Below are positions 38,002 to 48,039 of a stretch of 64,000 nt of DNA, one piece after another. The stretch comes from Pseudomonas anatoliensis (GTDB lineage Bacteria; Pseudomonadota; Gammaproteobacteria; Pseudomonadales; Pseudomonadaceae). The first letter of the stretch is position 1; every line of letters starts with the position of its first letter. The notes beneath the pieces were generated by a model. The model ran no database searches. It was not told where the DNA came from and saw nothing but the letters and a program-made list of their open reading frames with translations. The position numbers were made by a program, and so were the translations under genes. The DNA is taken from positions 62,001 through 126,000 of the forward strand of contig NZ_JACVHC010000002.1 of NCBI RefSeq assembly GCF_017976235.1. Direction: 5' to 3'.

Positions 38002-38760
38002 ATGTCCCTGCGCTTTGCGCTGCTGTTGCTGTTGGCCAGCCTGAGTGCTGGCTGTGTCCTGTCGGGTGACTACAACCCGATGAAGACCAGCAAGGGCCGC
38101 GATGAAGCGCGAGCCGCTTATGTGCAGTTGGGGCTGGGGTATTTGCAGCAGGGCATGACTGAACGCGCCAAGGTGCCGTTGAAAAAGGCTCTGGACCTGG
38201 ACAGCTCCGATCCGGACGCCAATGCTGCGCTCGGACTGGTGTTCCAGGCCGAGATGGAGCCTGCACTGGCTGACGAACACTTCCGCAAGGCCTTGTCTTC
38301 ACGTCCCGCCGATGCCAGAACCCTCAACAACTACGGCAGTTTTCTCTACGAAGAACAGCGTTACAAGGAAGCCTACGAGCGTTTTGAACAGGCCGCCGCC
38401 GATACCCTGTATCCTGAGCGCTCGCGAGTGTTCGAGAATCTCGGCATGACGGCGGCGAAGCTCGGACAGCGTGATCTGGCGCAGCAGCAACTGGAAAAAG
38501 CCCTGCGCCTGAATCGTCAACAACCTCGCGCATTGCTGGAAATGGCTGAGTTGTCCTTCGAAGACAGGCATTATGTGCCCGCGCGTGACTATTACGACCG
38601 TTTCAGCCTGCTAACCGAACAAAATGCACGTAGTCTATTGCTCGGCGTTCGGCTGGCAAAAGTGTTTGAAGATCGCGACAAGGCCGCCAGTTATGGCCTG
38701 CAATTAAAACGACTCTATCCCGGTACGCCGGAATATCAGCAATACCTGTCGGAGCAATGA
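38002..38760 (+). CDS. pilF: Type IV pilus biogenesis lipoprotein PilF
   Basis: 252-residue lipoprotein (lipobox LSAGC, C18) with about six TPR repeats (from AYVQLGLGYLQQGMTERAK onward) needed for outer-membrane localisation and multimerisation of the PilQ secretin. It lies in the usual rlmN-pilF-rodZ order of pseudomonads. Its stop overlaps the next ATG (ATGA). Confidence 0.94.
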   Translation: MSLRFALLLLLASLSAGCVLSGDYNPMKTSKGRDEARAAYVQLGLGYLQQGMTERAKVPLKKALDLDSSDPDANAALGLVFQAEMEPALADEHFRKALSSRPADARTLNNYGSFLYEEQRYKEAYERFEQAAADTLYPERSRVFENLGMTAAKLGQRDLAQQQLEKALRLNRQQPRALLEMAELSFEDRHYVPARDYYDRFSLLTEQNARSLLLGVRLAKVFEDRDKAASYGLQLKRLYPGTPEYQQYLSEQ

Positions 38761-39803
38761 TGAAAGCGGCGCATCCCGAAGTTGTAGCAGCGAATCGCGT
38801 TAACCCCGGTGAGACCTTGCGCCAGGCCCGCGAAAGCAATGGCTGGTCGCTGGCCGAAGTGGCCCTCAAGCTCAACCTCACCGTGACTTCCCTGAGCAAT
38901 CTTGAAGCCGGCGCTTTCGACAAGCTGCCGGGGCACACCTTCGCTCGCGGCTATATTCGCGCCTATGCCAAGTTGCTCGGCATGGACCAGACCGCTCTGG
39001 TTCAGCAATTCGACCAGTCCACCGGCACCGATTCCCAGGGCAGCAACGTGCATGCGCTGGGGCGTATCGAAGAGCCGGTGCGGGTTTCCCACACCATTTT
39101 GCGCATCGTCAGCCTGCTGTTGCTGATCGCGGTCATCGGCGGCGGTTTCGTCTGGTGGCAGGATCAGACTTCGCAGCGCACCAAAGACCTGACCAGTCTC
39201 GCCCCTGAGCACGTCGAAGTCGAAGGCGCCGATGGCACCACGCAGATTCACCCGATTGACGAGCCGGAAGACCAGGCCGTTGCCGAAGGTCAGGCCGAGG
39301 GCGCGACTGCCCTGGCACTGCCGCAATCGGAGACCACCGCCGAATCTACCGGCGCCGAGCCTGCCACTGCGGCAACGGCACCGGCAGCACCGGCCGCTCC
39401 GGCTGCGGCGCCAACTGCACCGGCTCAAACCCCGGCACCGGTTGTCGCTGCCCCTGCCACGCCGGCACCGAACGTTCCGGCCACTCCTGCTCCGACCGTT
39501 ACCGCTCCGGTGGTTCCTGCGACGCCAGCGCCAACCGCGCAAGCGTCCGCGCCAGTTGCGGGGCAGGGTCAGGTTTCGGTGCAGTTCGTTGCCGATTGCT
39601 GGACCCAGGTTACCGATGCCAGTGGCAAGACTCTGTTCAGTGGCCTGAAGCGTAAGGGCGACAGCCTGTCTGTTGCCGGCAAGCCTCCATTTGCCGTACG
39701 CCTGGGCTATGCCCGTGGCGCTCAGGTCAGCTACAACGGCCAAGCGGTCGATGTCGCTCCGTTCACCAGTGGCGAGACTGCTCGCCTGAAGTTGGGTCAA
39801 TAA
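38757..39803 (+). CDS. rodZ: Cytoskeleton-associated cell-shape protein RodZ
   Basis: 348 residues. N-terminal HTH domain (ETLRQARESNGWSLAEVALK, residues about 19-38) that contacts MreB, one transmembrane helix (TILRIVSLLLLIAVIGGGFVWW, about 107-128), a low-complexity Ala/Pro/Thr-rich periplasmic linker of about 80 residues (about 185-272) and a C-terminal beta domain (VQFVADCWTQVTDASGKTL). Start at either of two adjacent ATGs; the first overlaps the pilF stop. Confidence 0.93.
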   Translation: MMKAAHPEVVAANRVNPGETLRQARESNGWSLAEVALKLNLTVTSLSNLEAGAFDKLPGHTFARGYIRAYAKLLGMDQTALVQQFDQSTGTDSQGSNVHALGRIEEPVRVSHTILRIVSLLLLIAVIGGGFVWWQDQTSQRTKDLTSLAPEHVEVEGADGTTQIHPIDEPEDQAVAEGQAEGATALALPQSETTAESTGAEPATAATAPAAPAAPAAAPTAPAQTPAPVVAAPATPAPNVPATPAPTVTAPVVPATPAPTAQASAPVAGQGQVSVQFVADCWTQVTDASGKTLFSGLKRKGDSLSVAGKPPFAVRLGYARGAQVSYNGQAVDVAPFTSGETARLKLGQ

Positions 39804-39806
39804 GTC

Positions 39807-40916
39807 ATGCACGGCGAATCTCCAATCAAACGTCGCGTTTCGCGCAAGATCTGGGTCGGCAACGTACCGGTGGGCGGCGATGCGCCTATCGCTGTACAGA
39901 GCATGACCAACAGCGACACCAATGACGTAGCCGCCACCGTTGCACAAATCAATCGTCTGGAAGCCGCTGGCGTCGACATCGTTCGCGTTTCGGTGCCGGA
40001 CATGGACGCCGCCGAGGCATTCGGCAAGATCAAGCAATTGGTCAAGGTGCCGCTGGTTGCCGACATTCACTTCGACTACAAGATTGCCTTGCGCGTAGCC
40101 GAACTGGGTGTGGACTGCCTGCGTATCAACCCGGGCAACATCGGTCGCGAAGATCGCGTGCGTGCAGTGGTTGATGCTGCGCGTGATCGCGGTATCCCGA
40201 TCCGCATCGGCGTCAACGCCGGCTCGCTGGAAAAAGACCTGCAAAAGAAATACGGCGAGCCGACCCCGGCGGCGCTGGTCGAGTCCGCTCTGCGTCACGT
40301 TGAACACCTCGAACGCCTGAATTTTCAGGACTTCAAGGTCAGCGTGAAGGCTTCCGACGTGTTCATGGCCGTCGAAGCCTACCGCTTGCTGGCGAAAGAA
40401 ATCGTCCAGCCGCTGCACCTTGGCATCACCGAAGCCGGTGGATTGCGTTCGGGCACAGTGAAATCCGCCGTGGGCCTAGGTATGCTGCTCGCCGAAGGGA
40501 TTGGCGATACTATTCGCATCTCGCTGGCGGCCGATCCGGTCGAGGAAGTGAAGGTCGGTTACGACATTCTCAAGTCTTTGCATTTGCGTTCCCGTGGCAT
40601 CAACTTCATCGCCTGCCCGAGCTGCTCGCGGCAGAACTTCGATGTGGTCAAGACCATGAACGAGCTGGAAGGGCGCCTTGAAGACCTGCTGGTGCCGCTG
40701 GATGTCGCGGTGATCGGTTGTGTGGTCAACGGCCCCGGCGAAGCCAAGGAAGCCCATATCGGCTTGACCGGCGGCACGCCAAACCTGATTTACATCGACG
40801 GCAAGCCGGCGCAGAAACTGACGAATGACAATCTGGTGGATCATCTGGAAAAGCTGATCCGCCAGAAAGCGGCCGAAAAGGTCGAAGCTGACGCAGCGGT
40901 TATCGCGCGCGGCTGA
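39807..40916 (+). CDS. ispG: 4-hydroxy-3-methylbut-2-en-1-yl diphosphate synthase
   Basis: [4Fe-4S] enzyme of the MEP isoprenoid pathway. 369 residues. The N-terminal TIM-barrel motif [21 protein letters not shown], the Fe-S cysteines in [11 protein letters not shown] and the C-terminal [13 protein letters not shown] are conserved. Three bases separate it from rodZ, consistent with one message. Confidence 0.97.
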   Translation: MHGESPIKRRVSRKIWVGNVPVGGDAPIAVQSMTNSDTNDVAATVAQINRLEAAGVDIVRVSVPDMDAAEAFGKIKQLVKVPLVADIHFDYKIALRVAELGVDCLRINPGNIGREDRVRAVVDAARDRGIPIRIGVNAGSLEKDLQKKYGEPTPAALVESALRHVEHLERLNFQDFKVSVKASDVFMAVEAYRLLAKEIVQPLHLGITEAGGLRSGTVKSAVGLGMLLAEGIGDTIRISLAADPVEEVKVGYDILKSLHLRSRGINFIACPSCSRQNFDVVKTMNELEGRLEDLLVPLDVAVIGCVVNGPGEAKEAHIGLTGGTPNLIYIDGKPAQKLTNDNLVDHLEKLIRQKAAEKVEADAAVIARG

Positions 40917-40949
40917 GCCTACAGAGCCGAACGAATTTAAGGATTTAAA

Positions 40950-42239
40950 GTGAGCAAGTCATTGCAAGCCATTCGTGGCATGAACGACATCCTGCCCGAA
41001 CAGACCCCGCTGTGGCGTTATTTCGAGGGCACTGTTGCGCGTCTGTTGGATAACTACGGTTACAAGCAGATCCGCATGCCGATCGTCGAATTCACCGAGC
41101 TGTTCAAACGCTCGATCGGTGAAGTGACCGACATCGTCGAAAAAGAGATGTACACCTTCGAAGACCGCAACGGCGACTCCCTGACCCTGCGTCCGGAAGG
41201 CACCGCGGCGTGTGTGCGTGCAGTGCTTGAGCACGGCATCACTGGCGGTGGTCAGGTGCAGAAACTCTGGTACATCGGCCCGATGTTCCGCCACGAGCGT
41301 CCGCAGAAAGGCCGTTATCGCCAGTTCCACCAGATCGGTCTGGAGGTGTTCAACCTCGACGGTCCGGACATCGACGCCGAGCTGATCACCATGACCTGGC
41401 GCCTGTGGGGCGAGCTGGGCATCCGTGATGCGGTCAAGCTCGAACTCAACAGCCTCGGCACCAGCGAGTCCCGTGGTCGCTACCGTGAAGCGCTGGTCGA
41501 GTATCTCTCGGCGCATCACGACAAACTTGACGAAGACAGTCAGCGTCGCCTGAAAACCAACCCGCTGCGCGTGCTCGACACCAAAAATGCCGACACCCAG
41601 GCCGTGCTGGTTGATGCGCCGAAGATGGCGGACTACCTGGACGACGAGTCCCGTGCACACTTTGAAGGCTTGAAGGCCCGTCTGGATGCCGTCGGCATTC
41701 CGTACGTGCTCAACCCGAAGCTGGTTCGCGGCCTCGATTACTACAGCAAAACCGTTTTCGAATGGGTCACCGACAAGCTCGGTGCCCAGGGCACTGTTTG
41801 CGCGGGCGGTCGTTATGACGGTCTGGTCGAGCAAATGGGTGGCAAGCCGACCACCGGCGTTGGTTTCGCCATGGGCATTGAACGTCTGGTGCTGATGCTC
41901 GAGACCCTCGAGCAGATCCCGGAAGAAATTTCCCGTCAGGTCGACGTCTACCTCTGCGCCTTCGGTGAAGAAGCCGAGCTGGCCGGTCTGGCTCTGGCCG
42001 AGCGTGTACGTGATCAGCTTCCAAACCTGCGTCTGCAAGTCAATGCCGGCGCTGGCAGCTTCAAAAGCCAGTTCAAGAAGGCCGACAAGAGCGGTGCGCT
42101 GTACGCACTGATCCTCGGTGACGACGAAATGGCCCAGCAAGTGGTAGGTTTCAAACCCCTGCGTGGCCAGGGCGAACAACAAAGCATTGCCTGGGATGCG
42201 CTTGCCGCTCACCTGGCCACCTGCGTCGTGCAGGGTTGA
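40950..42239 (+). CDS. hisS: Histidyl-tRNA synthetase
   Basis: 429-residue class II aminoacyl-tRNA synthetase. Motif 2 is [21 protein letters not shown]; the HisRS-specific [15 protein letters not shown] and the motif 3 region [13 protein letters not shown] are present, with a C-terminal anticodon-binding domain. A GTG start (AAGGAT upstream) gives the normal N-terminus [17 protein letters not shown]. Confidence 0.98.
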   Translation: MSKSLQAIRGMNDILPEQTPLWRYFEGTVARLLDNYGYKQIRMPIVEFTELFKRSIGEVTDIVEKEMYTFEDRNGDSLTLRPEGTAACVRAVLEHGITGGGQVQKLWYIGPMFRHERPQKGRYRQFHQIGLEVFNLDGPDIDAELITMTWRLWGELGIRDAVKLELNSLGTSESRGRYREALVEYLSAHHDKLDEDSQRRLKTNPLRVLDTKNADTQAVLVDAPKMADYLDDESRAHFEGLKARLDAVGIPYVLNPKLVRGLDYYSKTVFEWVTDKLGAQGTVCAGGRYDGLVEQMGGKPTTGVGFAMGIERLVLMLETLEQIPEEISRQVDVYLCAFGEEAELAGLALAERVRDQLPNLRLQVNAGAGSFKSQFKKADKSGALYALILGDDEMAQQVVGFKPLRGQGEQQSIAWDALAAHLATCVVQG

Positions 42240-42280
42240 AGCTGTCTTAACAGCCGAATTAGCGATTAAGGAGTATTGGG

Positions 42281-42922
42281 GTGTCGAGTACCGAAGACGA
42301 ACAGTTGGCGGATTTGAAAGACTGGTGGACACGCAACGGCAAACCTCTGGTCACCGGCGGCCTGTTGGCGCTGGTCATCGTGTTCGGCTGGCAGGCTTAT
42401 CACAAATATCAGGGCAACCAGTCGCAAGGCGCCTCGGTGCTCTATCAGCAACTGCTGGAAACCACGCTGACGCCTGACGGCAAGCCTGATGCTGCCCGCG
42501 TTGCGGATCTGGCCGGCAAGCTCAAGAGCGAATTCGGCGGCACTGCCTATGCGCAGTACGGCAGCCTGTTCGTGGCCAAAGTTGCAGTCGACAGCGGCAA
42601 GCTGGACGACGCCGCGACCGAGCTCAAAACCATCGTCGACAAACCGGCCAATCCGGCGCTGGGCGAAATCGCCCGTCAGCGTCTGGCGCAGGTGCTGGGC
42701 GCGCAGGACAAGGCGGATGACGCTCTGAAACTGCTCGACGGCGACGCCGACAAGGCGTTCCTGGCCACTCGCGAAGAACTCAAGGGCGACCTGCTGGTGA
42801 AGCTGGGCCGTACCGACGACGCGAACAAGGCGTATCAAAAAGCCAAGGCGGCACTGTCGGATGAAGCGGCGGTCGGTGGCCTTCAAATCAAGCTCGACGA
42901 CCTGGCCAAAGGGGATGCGTGA
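42281..42922 (+). CDS. yfgM: YfgM family SecYEG-associated periplasmic chaperone
   Basis: 213 residues, GTG start with AAGGAG. One transmembrane helix (KPLVTGGLLALVIVFGWQAY, about 22-41), then a periplasmic TPR-like helical domain. In E. coli YfgM binds SecYEG with PpiD. Conserved order hisS-yfgM-bamB-der; its stop overlaps the bamB start region by eight bases. Confidence 0.93.
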   Translation: MSSTEDEQLADLKDWWTRNGKPLVTGGLLALVIVFGWQAYHKYQGNQSQGASVLYQQLLETTLTPDGKPDAARVADLAGKLKSEFGGTAYAQYGSLFVAKVAVDSGKLDDAATELKTIVDKPANPALGEIARQRLAQVLGAQDKADDALKLLDGDADKAFLATREELKGDLLVKLGRTDDANKAYQKAKAALSDEAAVGGLQIKLDDLAKGDA

Positions 42923-44066
42923 CGTGATCCGTTGGAAGCATGCAGCATTGCTGGCTCTGGCCATTTTGGCCGCGGGTTGCAGCAGCAACAGCAAAAAAGA
43001 ATTGCCACCGGCCGAGCTGACCGACTTCAAAGAAGAAGTCGTTCTGCAAAAGCAGTGGAGTCGTTCGATCGGTGACGGTCAGGGCGAAACCTACAACATG
43101 CTGGTACCGGCGATCGACGGCGACACCATCTACGCGGCCGATGTGACCGGCGTGGTAATGGCCATGGATCGCAGCAACGGCGACGTGAAGTGGGATCAGG
43201 ATCTTGAACTGCCTGTCTCCGGCGCCGTTGGCGTGGGTTACGGTCTGGTTCTGATTGGTACGCTGCGTGGCGAAGTCGTCGCTCTGGACACCATCAACGG
43301 TGAAGAGAAGTGGCGTGCTCGCGTCAACAGTGAAGTCCTCGCGCCGCCGGCCAACAACGGCGACGTGGTAGTGGTGCAGACTCAGGACGATCGTTTGATC
43401 GGTCTGGATGCTTCCACCGGTACTCAGCGCTGGGTGTATGACAGCACTCCTGCCGTGCTTACCCTGCGTGGCACCAGCGCACCGCTTGTGACCAACCGCC
43501 TCGCGGTGGCTGGTCTGTCGACCGGTAAAGTAGTCGCCCTGGATATTTCCAATGGCGTGCCGGTGTGGGAACAACGCATCGCCATTCCACAGGGTCGTTC
43601 GGAACTGGAGCGCGTGGTCGACATCGACGGCGGTCTGCTGCTGTCCGGCGGCACGCTGTACGTTGCCAGCTATCAGGGTCGCGTTGCGGCACTGGATCTG
43701 GAAAGCGGTCGTCAACTGTGGCAGCGCGATGCGTCGAGCTACGCCGGTATTGCTCAAGGTTTCGGCAGCGTTTACGTGAGCCTGTCTTCGGGCACCGTTG
43801 AAGGCGTCGACGAGCGTTCTACCACGGCTTTGTGGAGCAACGATTCGCTGGCTCGCCGCCAACTGTCGGCTCCGGAAGTGTTCTCCAGCTATGTTGCAGT
43901 AGGTGACCTGGAAGGTTATCTGCACCTGCTGAGTCAGGTTGACGGTCGTTTCGTCGGCCGTGAGCGCATCGACAGCGACGGCCTGCGTGCCCGTCCGCTG
44001 GTGGTGGGTGACACGATTTATGTGTATGGCAACAGCGGCAAACTGGAAGCCCTGACCATCAAGTAA
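42915..44066 (+). CDS. bamB: Outer-membrane assembly lipoprotein BamB
   Basis: 383-residue lipoprotein of the BAM complex, which folds beta-barrel proteins into the outer membrane. Lipobox LAAGC (about C22), then repeated PQQ-like strands forming an eight-bladed propeller (VVMAMDRSNGDVKWDQDLEL, VALDTINGEEKWRARVNSEV and so on). The start was set at ATG 42915 with AAAGGGG upstream; a GTG at 42924 is a near-equal choice and would give a tighter signal peptide. Confidence 0.95.
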   Translation: MRDVIRWKHAALLALAILAAGCSSNSKKELPPAELTDFKEEVVLQKQWSRSIGDGQGETYNMLVPAIDGDTIYAADVTGVVMAMDRSNGDVKWDQDLELPVSGAVGVGYGLVLIGTLRGEVVALDTINGEEKWRARVNSEVLAPPANNGDVVVVQTQDDRLIGLDASTGTQRWVYDSTPAVLTLRGTSAPLVTNRLAVAGLSTGKVVALDISNGVPVWEQRIAIPQGRSELERVVDIDGGLLLSGGTLYVASYQGRVAALDLESGRQLWQRDASSYAGIAQGFGSVYVSLSSGTVEGVDERSTTALWSNDSLARRQLSAPEVFSSYVAVGDLEGYLHLLSQVDGRFVGRERIDSDGLRARPLVVGDTIYVYGNSGKLEALTIK

Positions 44067-44148
44067 CAACTATGCTTGGGGATAACACCCCAGGCAGCTT
44101 CACTTGTGGGAGTGAACCTGTTCACCCCCGCAGTGTTGCCCCGAGCAC

Positions 44149-44181
44149 CAGCCGCTGCCTCGCAGCGGCTTTTGTATTTTC
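44149..44181 (+). terminator. Possible terminator or attenuating hairpin between bamB and der
   Basis: agccgctg / cagcggct stem with a short loop and tttgtatttt tail, 25 bases before der. Confidence 0.6.
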
Positions 44182-44205
44182 TGAAATAACGAAGTGGAGA
44201 GCCGC

Positions 44206-45675
44206 ATGGTTCCCGTAATCGCCCTGGTGGGCCGACCGAACGTCGGCAAGTCCACCTTGTTCAACCGCCTGACCAGGACTCGCGACGCCATCGTCGGCGA
44301 CTTGTCCGGTCTGACCCGTGATCGCCAGTACGGTGAGGCCAAGTGGCAAGGGCGTTCCTACATTCTGGTCGACACCGGTGGTATCTCCGGTGACGAGCAC
44401 GGTATGGACGAAAAAATGGCCGAGCAGTCGCTGCTGGCCATTGAAGAAGCGGATGTTGTGTTGTTCCTGGTAGATGCCAAGGCCGGTTTCACCGCCGCCG
44501 ACCAGATGATCGCCGAACACCTGCGCAAACGTAACAAGTGTTCCTACGTGGTTGCCAACAAGGTCGACAACATCGACCCGGAAATGGCCCGCGCTGAATT
44601 TGCTCCGTTGGGCATGGGCCACGCGATTCCTATCGCCGGTGCTCACGGTCGCGGCATCACCCAGATGCTGGAAATCGCCCTGGGTGAATTCCCGAGAGAC
44701 GAAGAAGAGCCGGAAGACGGCGAAGAAGAAGTCGTTGCCGAAGGCGAGGAAGCCAAGCGCATTCCTGGCCCGAGCGAAAAAGACGGCATCAAGATCGCCA
44801 TCATTGGTCGTCCGAACGTTGGCAAGTCGACTCTGGTCAACCGCATGCTCGGTGAAGACCGGGTAATCGTTTATGACCAGCCTGGCACCACCCGCGACAG
44901 TATCTACATCCCGTTCGAACGGAATGAAGAGAAGTACACGCTGATCGACACCGCTGGTGTGCGCAAGCGCGGCAAGATTCACGAAGAAGTCGAAAAATTC
45001 TCCGTGGTCAAAACGCTGCAGGCGATCAAAGACGCCAACGTGGTGATCTTCGTGATGGACGCCCGCGAAGGTGTGGTCGATCACGACCTCAACCTGCTGG
45101 GCTTCGCCATCGAGTCGGGTCGTGCGCTGGTGATCGCGATCAACAAGTGGGACGGCATGACGCCGAGCGAGCGCGACTTCGTGAAGGTCGAACTTCAGCG
45201 TCGTCTGTTCTTCGTTGACTACGCCGACATCCACTTTATTTCGGCACTGCACGGCACTGGCGTGGGCAACCTCTACGCTTCCGTACAGAACTCGTTCAAG
45301 TCCGCGGTCACCCGCTGGCCGACCAACCGTCTGACCCAGATTCTGGAAGACGCGGTTGGCGAGCACGCGCCACCGATGGTCAACAACCGCCGGATCAAGC
45401 TGCGTTACGCCCACTTGGGTGGTGCGAACCCGCCGATCATCGTGATCCACGGTAACCAGATCGAGAAAGTGCCGAAGTCGTACGTGCGCTATCTGGAGAA
45501 CACTTACCGCCGTGTGCTGAAGCTGGTCGGTACGCCGATCCGCATCGAGTTCAAGGGCGGCGAGAACCCGTACGAAGGCAACAAAAACACGCTGACCGAC
45601 CGCCAGGTCAACAGGAAGCGTCGGATGATGTCGCACAGCAAGAAAGCCGACAAGAAACGCCGCGACAAGAAGTGA
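44206..45675 (+). CDS. der: Ribosome-assembly GTPase Der (EngA)
   Basis: 489 residues with two tandem G domains, each opening with GRPNVGKST (about residues 8-16 and 201-209), with [11 protein letters not shown] and [11 protein letters not shown] switch regions and NKVD / NKWD base-recognition motifs, then a C-terminal KH-like domain ending in a Lys-rich tail ([14 protein letters not shown]). Acts in 50S maturation. The start was chosen at [14 protein letters not shown], four codons inside a longer frame, with TGGAGA upstream. Confidence 0.97.
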   Translation: MVPVIALVGRPNVGKSTLFNRLTRTRDAIVGDLSGLTRDRQYGEAKWQGRSYILVDTGGISGDEHGMDEKMAEQSLLAIEEADVVLFLVDAKAGFTAADQMIAEHLRKRNKCSYVVANKVDNIDPEMARAEFAPLGMGHAIPIAGAHGRGITQMLEIALGEFPRDEEEPEDGEEEVVAEGEEAKRIPGPSEKDGIKIAIIGRPNVGKSTLVNRMLGEDRVIVYDQPGTTRDSIYIPFERNEEKYTLIDTAGVRKRGKIHEEVEKFSVVKTLQAIKDANVVIFVMDAREGVVDHDLNLLGFAIESGRALVIAINKWDGMTPSERDFVKVELQRRLFFVDYADIHFISALHGTGVGNLYASVQNSFKSAVTRWPTNRLTQILEDAVGEHAPPMVNNRRIKLRYAHLGGANPPIIVIHGNQIEKVPKSYVRYLENTYRRVLKLVGTPIRIEFKGGENPYEGNKNTLTDRQVNRKRRMMSHSKKADKKRRDKK

Positions 45676-45678
45676 TCC

Positions 45679-45710
45679 GAGGCCCTGCACAGTTTTGTGT
45701 GGGGCTTTTG
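45679..45710 (+). terminator. Intrinsic terminator after der
   Basis: aggccctgcaca / tgtgtggggctttt stem close to the der stop. Confidence 0.75.
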
Positions 45711-45711
45711 T

Positions 45712-45840
45712 GGTGAGGGGATTTATCCCCGATGGGCTGCGCAGCAGCCCCAAAACCTGCGCCCGCGGTGTATCAGTCAAACCGCATTCAACAGATTTGC
45801 GACTGCTTTGCAGCCGATCGGGGATAAATCCCCTCGCCAC
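45712..45840. repeat. Inverted repeat, 'GGCGAGGGGATTTATCCCCGAT' type
   Basis: ggtgaggggatttatccccgat (from 45712) and its near-complement atcggggataaatcccctcgcc (to 45838) enclose about 84 bases. A repeat family distinct from the two main ones in this window. Confidence 0.8.
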
Positions 45841-45865
45841 AGGTATCGCGGTGTTTTACAAAGAA

Positions 45866-45893
45866 GAGGGTGCCATCTGGCGCCCTTTTTTTA
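45866..45893 (+). terminator. Hairpin with T-run upstream of the aminotransferase gene
   Basis: gggtgcc / ggcgccc stem, four-base loop and ttttttt tail, 74 bases before the aminotransferase ATG. It may end read-through from der. Confidence 0.7.
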
Positions 45894-45966
45894 TGGGCGT
45901 CGGATGGGCTATCCTCGGGCTCTCCCGCGCCGTCGTCAGAGCCGGGTGTTGAGCAGGGAACCCCCG

Positions 45967-47115
45967 ATGATCACCAGTAAGCTGCCGAATGTCGGCATCA
46001 CGATTTTCACGCAGATGTCTCAGCTCGCGGCGCAGACTGGCGCTATCAACCTGTCCCAGGGTTTTCCTGATTTCGACGGCCCGCAGTCCCTGCGTGATGC
46101 AGTCGGTCGGCATATTGCCGGTGGCCATAACCAGTATTCGCCAATGACCGGCCTGCCTGCACTGCGTGAGCAGATCGCGGCGAAGATCGCCCGCAGCTAT
46201 GGCGTGAAGGTGGATGCCGAAAATGAAGTCACCGTGACGCCCGGCGCCACCCAGGCGATCTTCTGTGCGATTCAGGCAGTTATCCACAGCGGCGACGAAG
46301 TCATCGTGTTTGACCCGTGCTATGACAGCTACGACCCCGCAACGCAATTGGCTGGTGGTCGCTGCGTGCATGTGCAGCTGAGCCCTGACGATTTCTCCAT
46401 CGATTTTGACAAGCTTGCCGCCGCCCTGAGCCCACGCACGCGCATGATCGTCCTCAACACCCCACACAACCCGAGCGGAGCGCTGATCAGCCGCGCCGAA
46501 CTGGATCAATTGGCGGTGCTGATCCGCGATCGCGACATCTATCTGATCAGCGATGAAGTCTACGAACACCTGGTGTTTGACGGTCTGCCGCATGTCAGCG
46601 TGCTGGCTCATGAAGAGCTGTATCAGCGCGCCTTCGTCATCAGCTCGTTCGGCAAGACGTACCACGTTACTGGCTGGAAAACCGGTTACGTCGTCGCGCC
46701 GCCAGCCCTGACGGCTGAACTGCGTAAAGTGCACCAGTACGTCAGTTTCTGTGGCGTCACGCCGCTGCAATACGCCTTGGCCGATTACATGGCCGAGCAC
46801 CCGGAGCATGTCGAAGAGCTGCCAGCGTTCTATCAGGCCAAGCGCGATCTGTTCTGTGATTTGCTGGCACCGTCGCGATTCACCTTTAATCGGGTTGCCG
46901 GCACCTATTTCCAGCTGGTCGATTACTCGCAAATCCGCCCTGACCTCAACGACGTCGAGATGGCCCTGTGGATGACCCGCGAACACGGCGTGGCGAGTAT
47001 TCCGATCTCGGTGTTTTACCAGAGCCCACCTGAAGGCCAGCGCCTCGTGCGGCTGTGCTTTGCCAAACGCGAGGAGACGCTGCGCGAAGCGGCGGCAAAA
47101 CTATGCGTGATTTGA
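45967..47115 (+). CDS. Class I/II PLP aminotransferase (methionine/glutamine transaminase-like)
   Basis: 382 residues from MITSKLPNVGITIFTQMSQL; the longer open frame upstream runs through the repeat and terminator and was rejected. Fold-type I features: INLSQGFPDFDG, NQYSPMTGLPALREQIA, SDEVYEHLVF and the PLP lysine in SSFGKTYHVTGWKTGYV. Most like the YbdL-type methionine transaminase. Its 3' end overlaps an omega-amidase gene by 13 bases; the pair resembles the glutamine transaminase-omega-amidase system that salvages methionine from its keto acid. Substrate inferred from context. Confidence 0.87.
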   Translation: MITSKLPNVGITIFTQMSQLAAQTGAINLSQGFPDFDGPQSLRDAVGRHIAGGHNQYSPMTGLPALREQIAAKIARSYGVKVDAENEVTVTPGATQAIFCAIQAVIHSGDEVIVFDPCYDSYDPATQLAGGRCVHVQLSPDDFSIDFDKLAAALSPRTRMIVLNTPHNPSGALISRAELDQLAVLIRDRDIYLISDEVYEHLVFDGLPHVSVLAHEELYQRAFVISSFGKTYHVTGWKTGYVVAPPALTAELRKVHQYVSFCGVTPLQYALADYMAEHPEHVEELPAFYQAKRDLFCDLLAPSRFTFNRVAGTYFQLVDYSQIRPDLNDVEMALWMTREHGVASIPISVFYQSPPEGQRLVRLCFAKREETLREAAAKLCVI

Positions 47116-47894
47116 GTGCATTACCCGATCTCAACCTGGCGCTGATCCAGACCAGCCTCGCGTGGCACGATCGCCAGGCCAACTTCGAGCATTTCGAGGT
47201 GTTGCTGGAGCAGGCGCGCGGGGCGGATCTGATCATCCTGCCGGAGATGTTCACCACTGGCTTCTCCATGGAGTCGGAAACCCTCGCCGAAGCCGAGAAT
47301 GGTCCGACCAGCAAATGGCTGCGGCTTCAGGCTGCAAAGCTCAATGCGGTGGTCACCGGCAGCGTGATCATCCAGGCGGCTGACGGCAGCCATCGCAATC
47401 GCCTGTTGTGGGCACGGCCGGACGGTGAAGTGCTGCATTACGACAAGCGTCACTTGTTTCGCATGGCCGGCGAACACAATCACTACACGCCGGGTGAGCG
47501 GCAGGTGCAGTTTGAACTCAAGGGTTGGCGAATTCGTCCGCTGATTTGCTACGACTTGCGCTTCCCGGTGTGGAGTCGCGACGCGCAGGACACCGATCTG
47601 CTGCTGTACACCGCCAACTGGCCGGGTGCGCGGCGGCTGCACTGGAATCGGTTGTTGCCGGCGCGCGCCATCGAAAACCTCTGTTACGTGGCAGCGGTGA
47701 ATCGCGTTGGCACCGACGGCAAAGGCTTTGCCTACACCGGCGACAGCCAAGTGCTGGATTTTCAGGGCGAGTCTTTGCTGGCGGCGGGGGAGGCGGACGG
47801 GGTGTTCAAGGCTGTGCTGGAAGCGGCGCCACTGGCGGCATATCGCGAGCGTTTTCCGGCGAATCTGGATGCCGACACCTTCGAATTCACCTGA
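47103..47894 (+). CDS. Nitrilase-superfamily omega-amidase (YafV/Nit2-like)
   Basis: 263 residues. Glu-Lys-Cys catalytic triad: ILPEMFTTGFSM (Glu), YDKRHLFRMAGE (Lys) and PLICYDLRFPVWSR (Cys). These YafV-type signatures fit hydrolysis of 2-oxoglutaramate or 2-oxosuccinamate made by the coupled transaminase. The ATG lies inside the end of the aminotransferase gene, which implies coupled translation. Confidence 0.9.
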   Translation: MRDLSALPDLNLALIQTSLAWHDRQANFEHFEVLLEQARGADLIILPEMFTTGFSMESETLAEAENGPTSKWLRLQAAKLNAVVTGSVIIQAADGSHRNRLLWARPDGEVLHYDKRHLFRMAGEHNHYTPGERQVQFELKGWRIRPLICYDLRFPVWSRDAQDTDLLLYTANWPGARRLHWNRLLPARAIENLCYVAAVNRVGTDGKGFAYTGDSQVLDFQGESLLAAGEADGVFKAVLEAAPLAAYRERFPANLDADTFEFT

Positions 47895-47900
47895 AAAAGA

Positions 47901-47978
47901 AAAAGATCGCAGCCTTCGGCAGCTCCTACATCGGGACGGCGTTCATCCTGTAGGAGCTGCCGAAGGCTGCGATCTTTT
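47901..47978. repeat. REPIN-like repeat with perfect 30-base arms in reversed orientation
   Basis: 47901-47930 (aaaagatcgcagcc..ctcctaca) and 47949-47978 are exact reverse complements around an 18-base loop. The arms face the opposite way from the other copies: 'gtaggagctg' is inner and 'gatctttt' outer. Confidence 0.92.
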
Positions 47979-47987
47979 GATCTTCAA

Positions 47988-48024
47988 CAAAAAGGCCCCG
48001 AAGTTCACACTCCGGGGCCTTTTG
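47988..48024. terminator. Bidirectional intrinsic terminator
   Basis: aaaaaggccccg / cggggcctttt between the omega-amidase gene (+) and leuA (-); convergent use is likely. Confidence 0.88.
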
Positions 48025-48039
48025 CATGTCAGCGAAGGC

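Noticed and set aside
38736..40418. Long minus-strand open frame with an Arg-rich segment across rodZ-ispG
   Set aside because: The Arg/Gly-rich part is simply the complement of RodZ's Ala/Pro-rich linker.
45697..45966. N-terminal extension of the aminotransferase frame
   Set aside because: It runs through an inverted repeat and a terminator; homology to the family starts at 45967.
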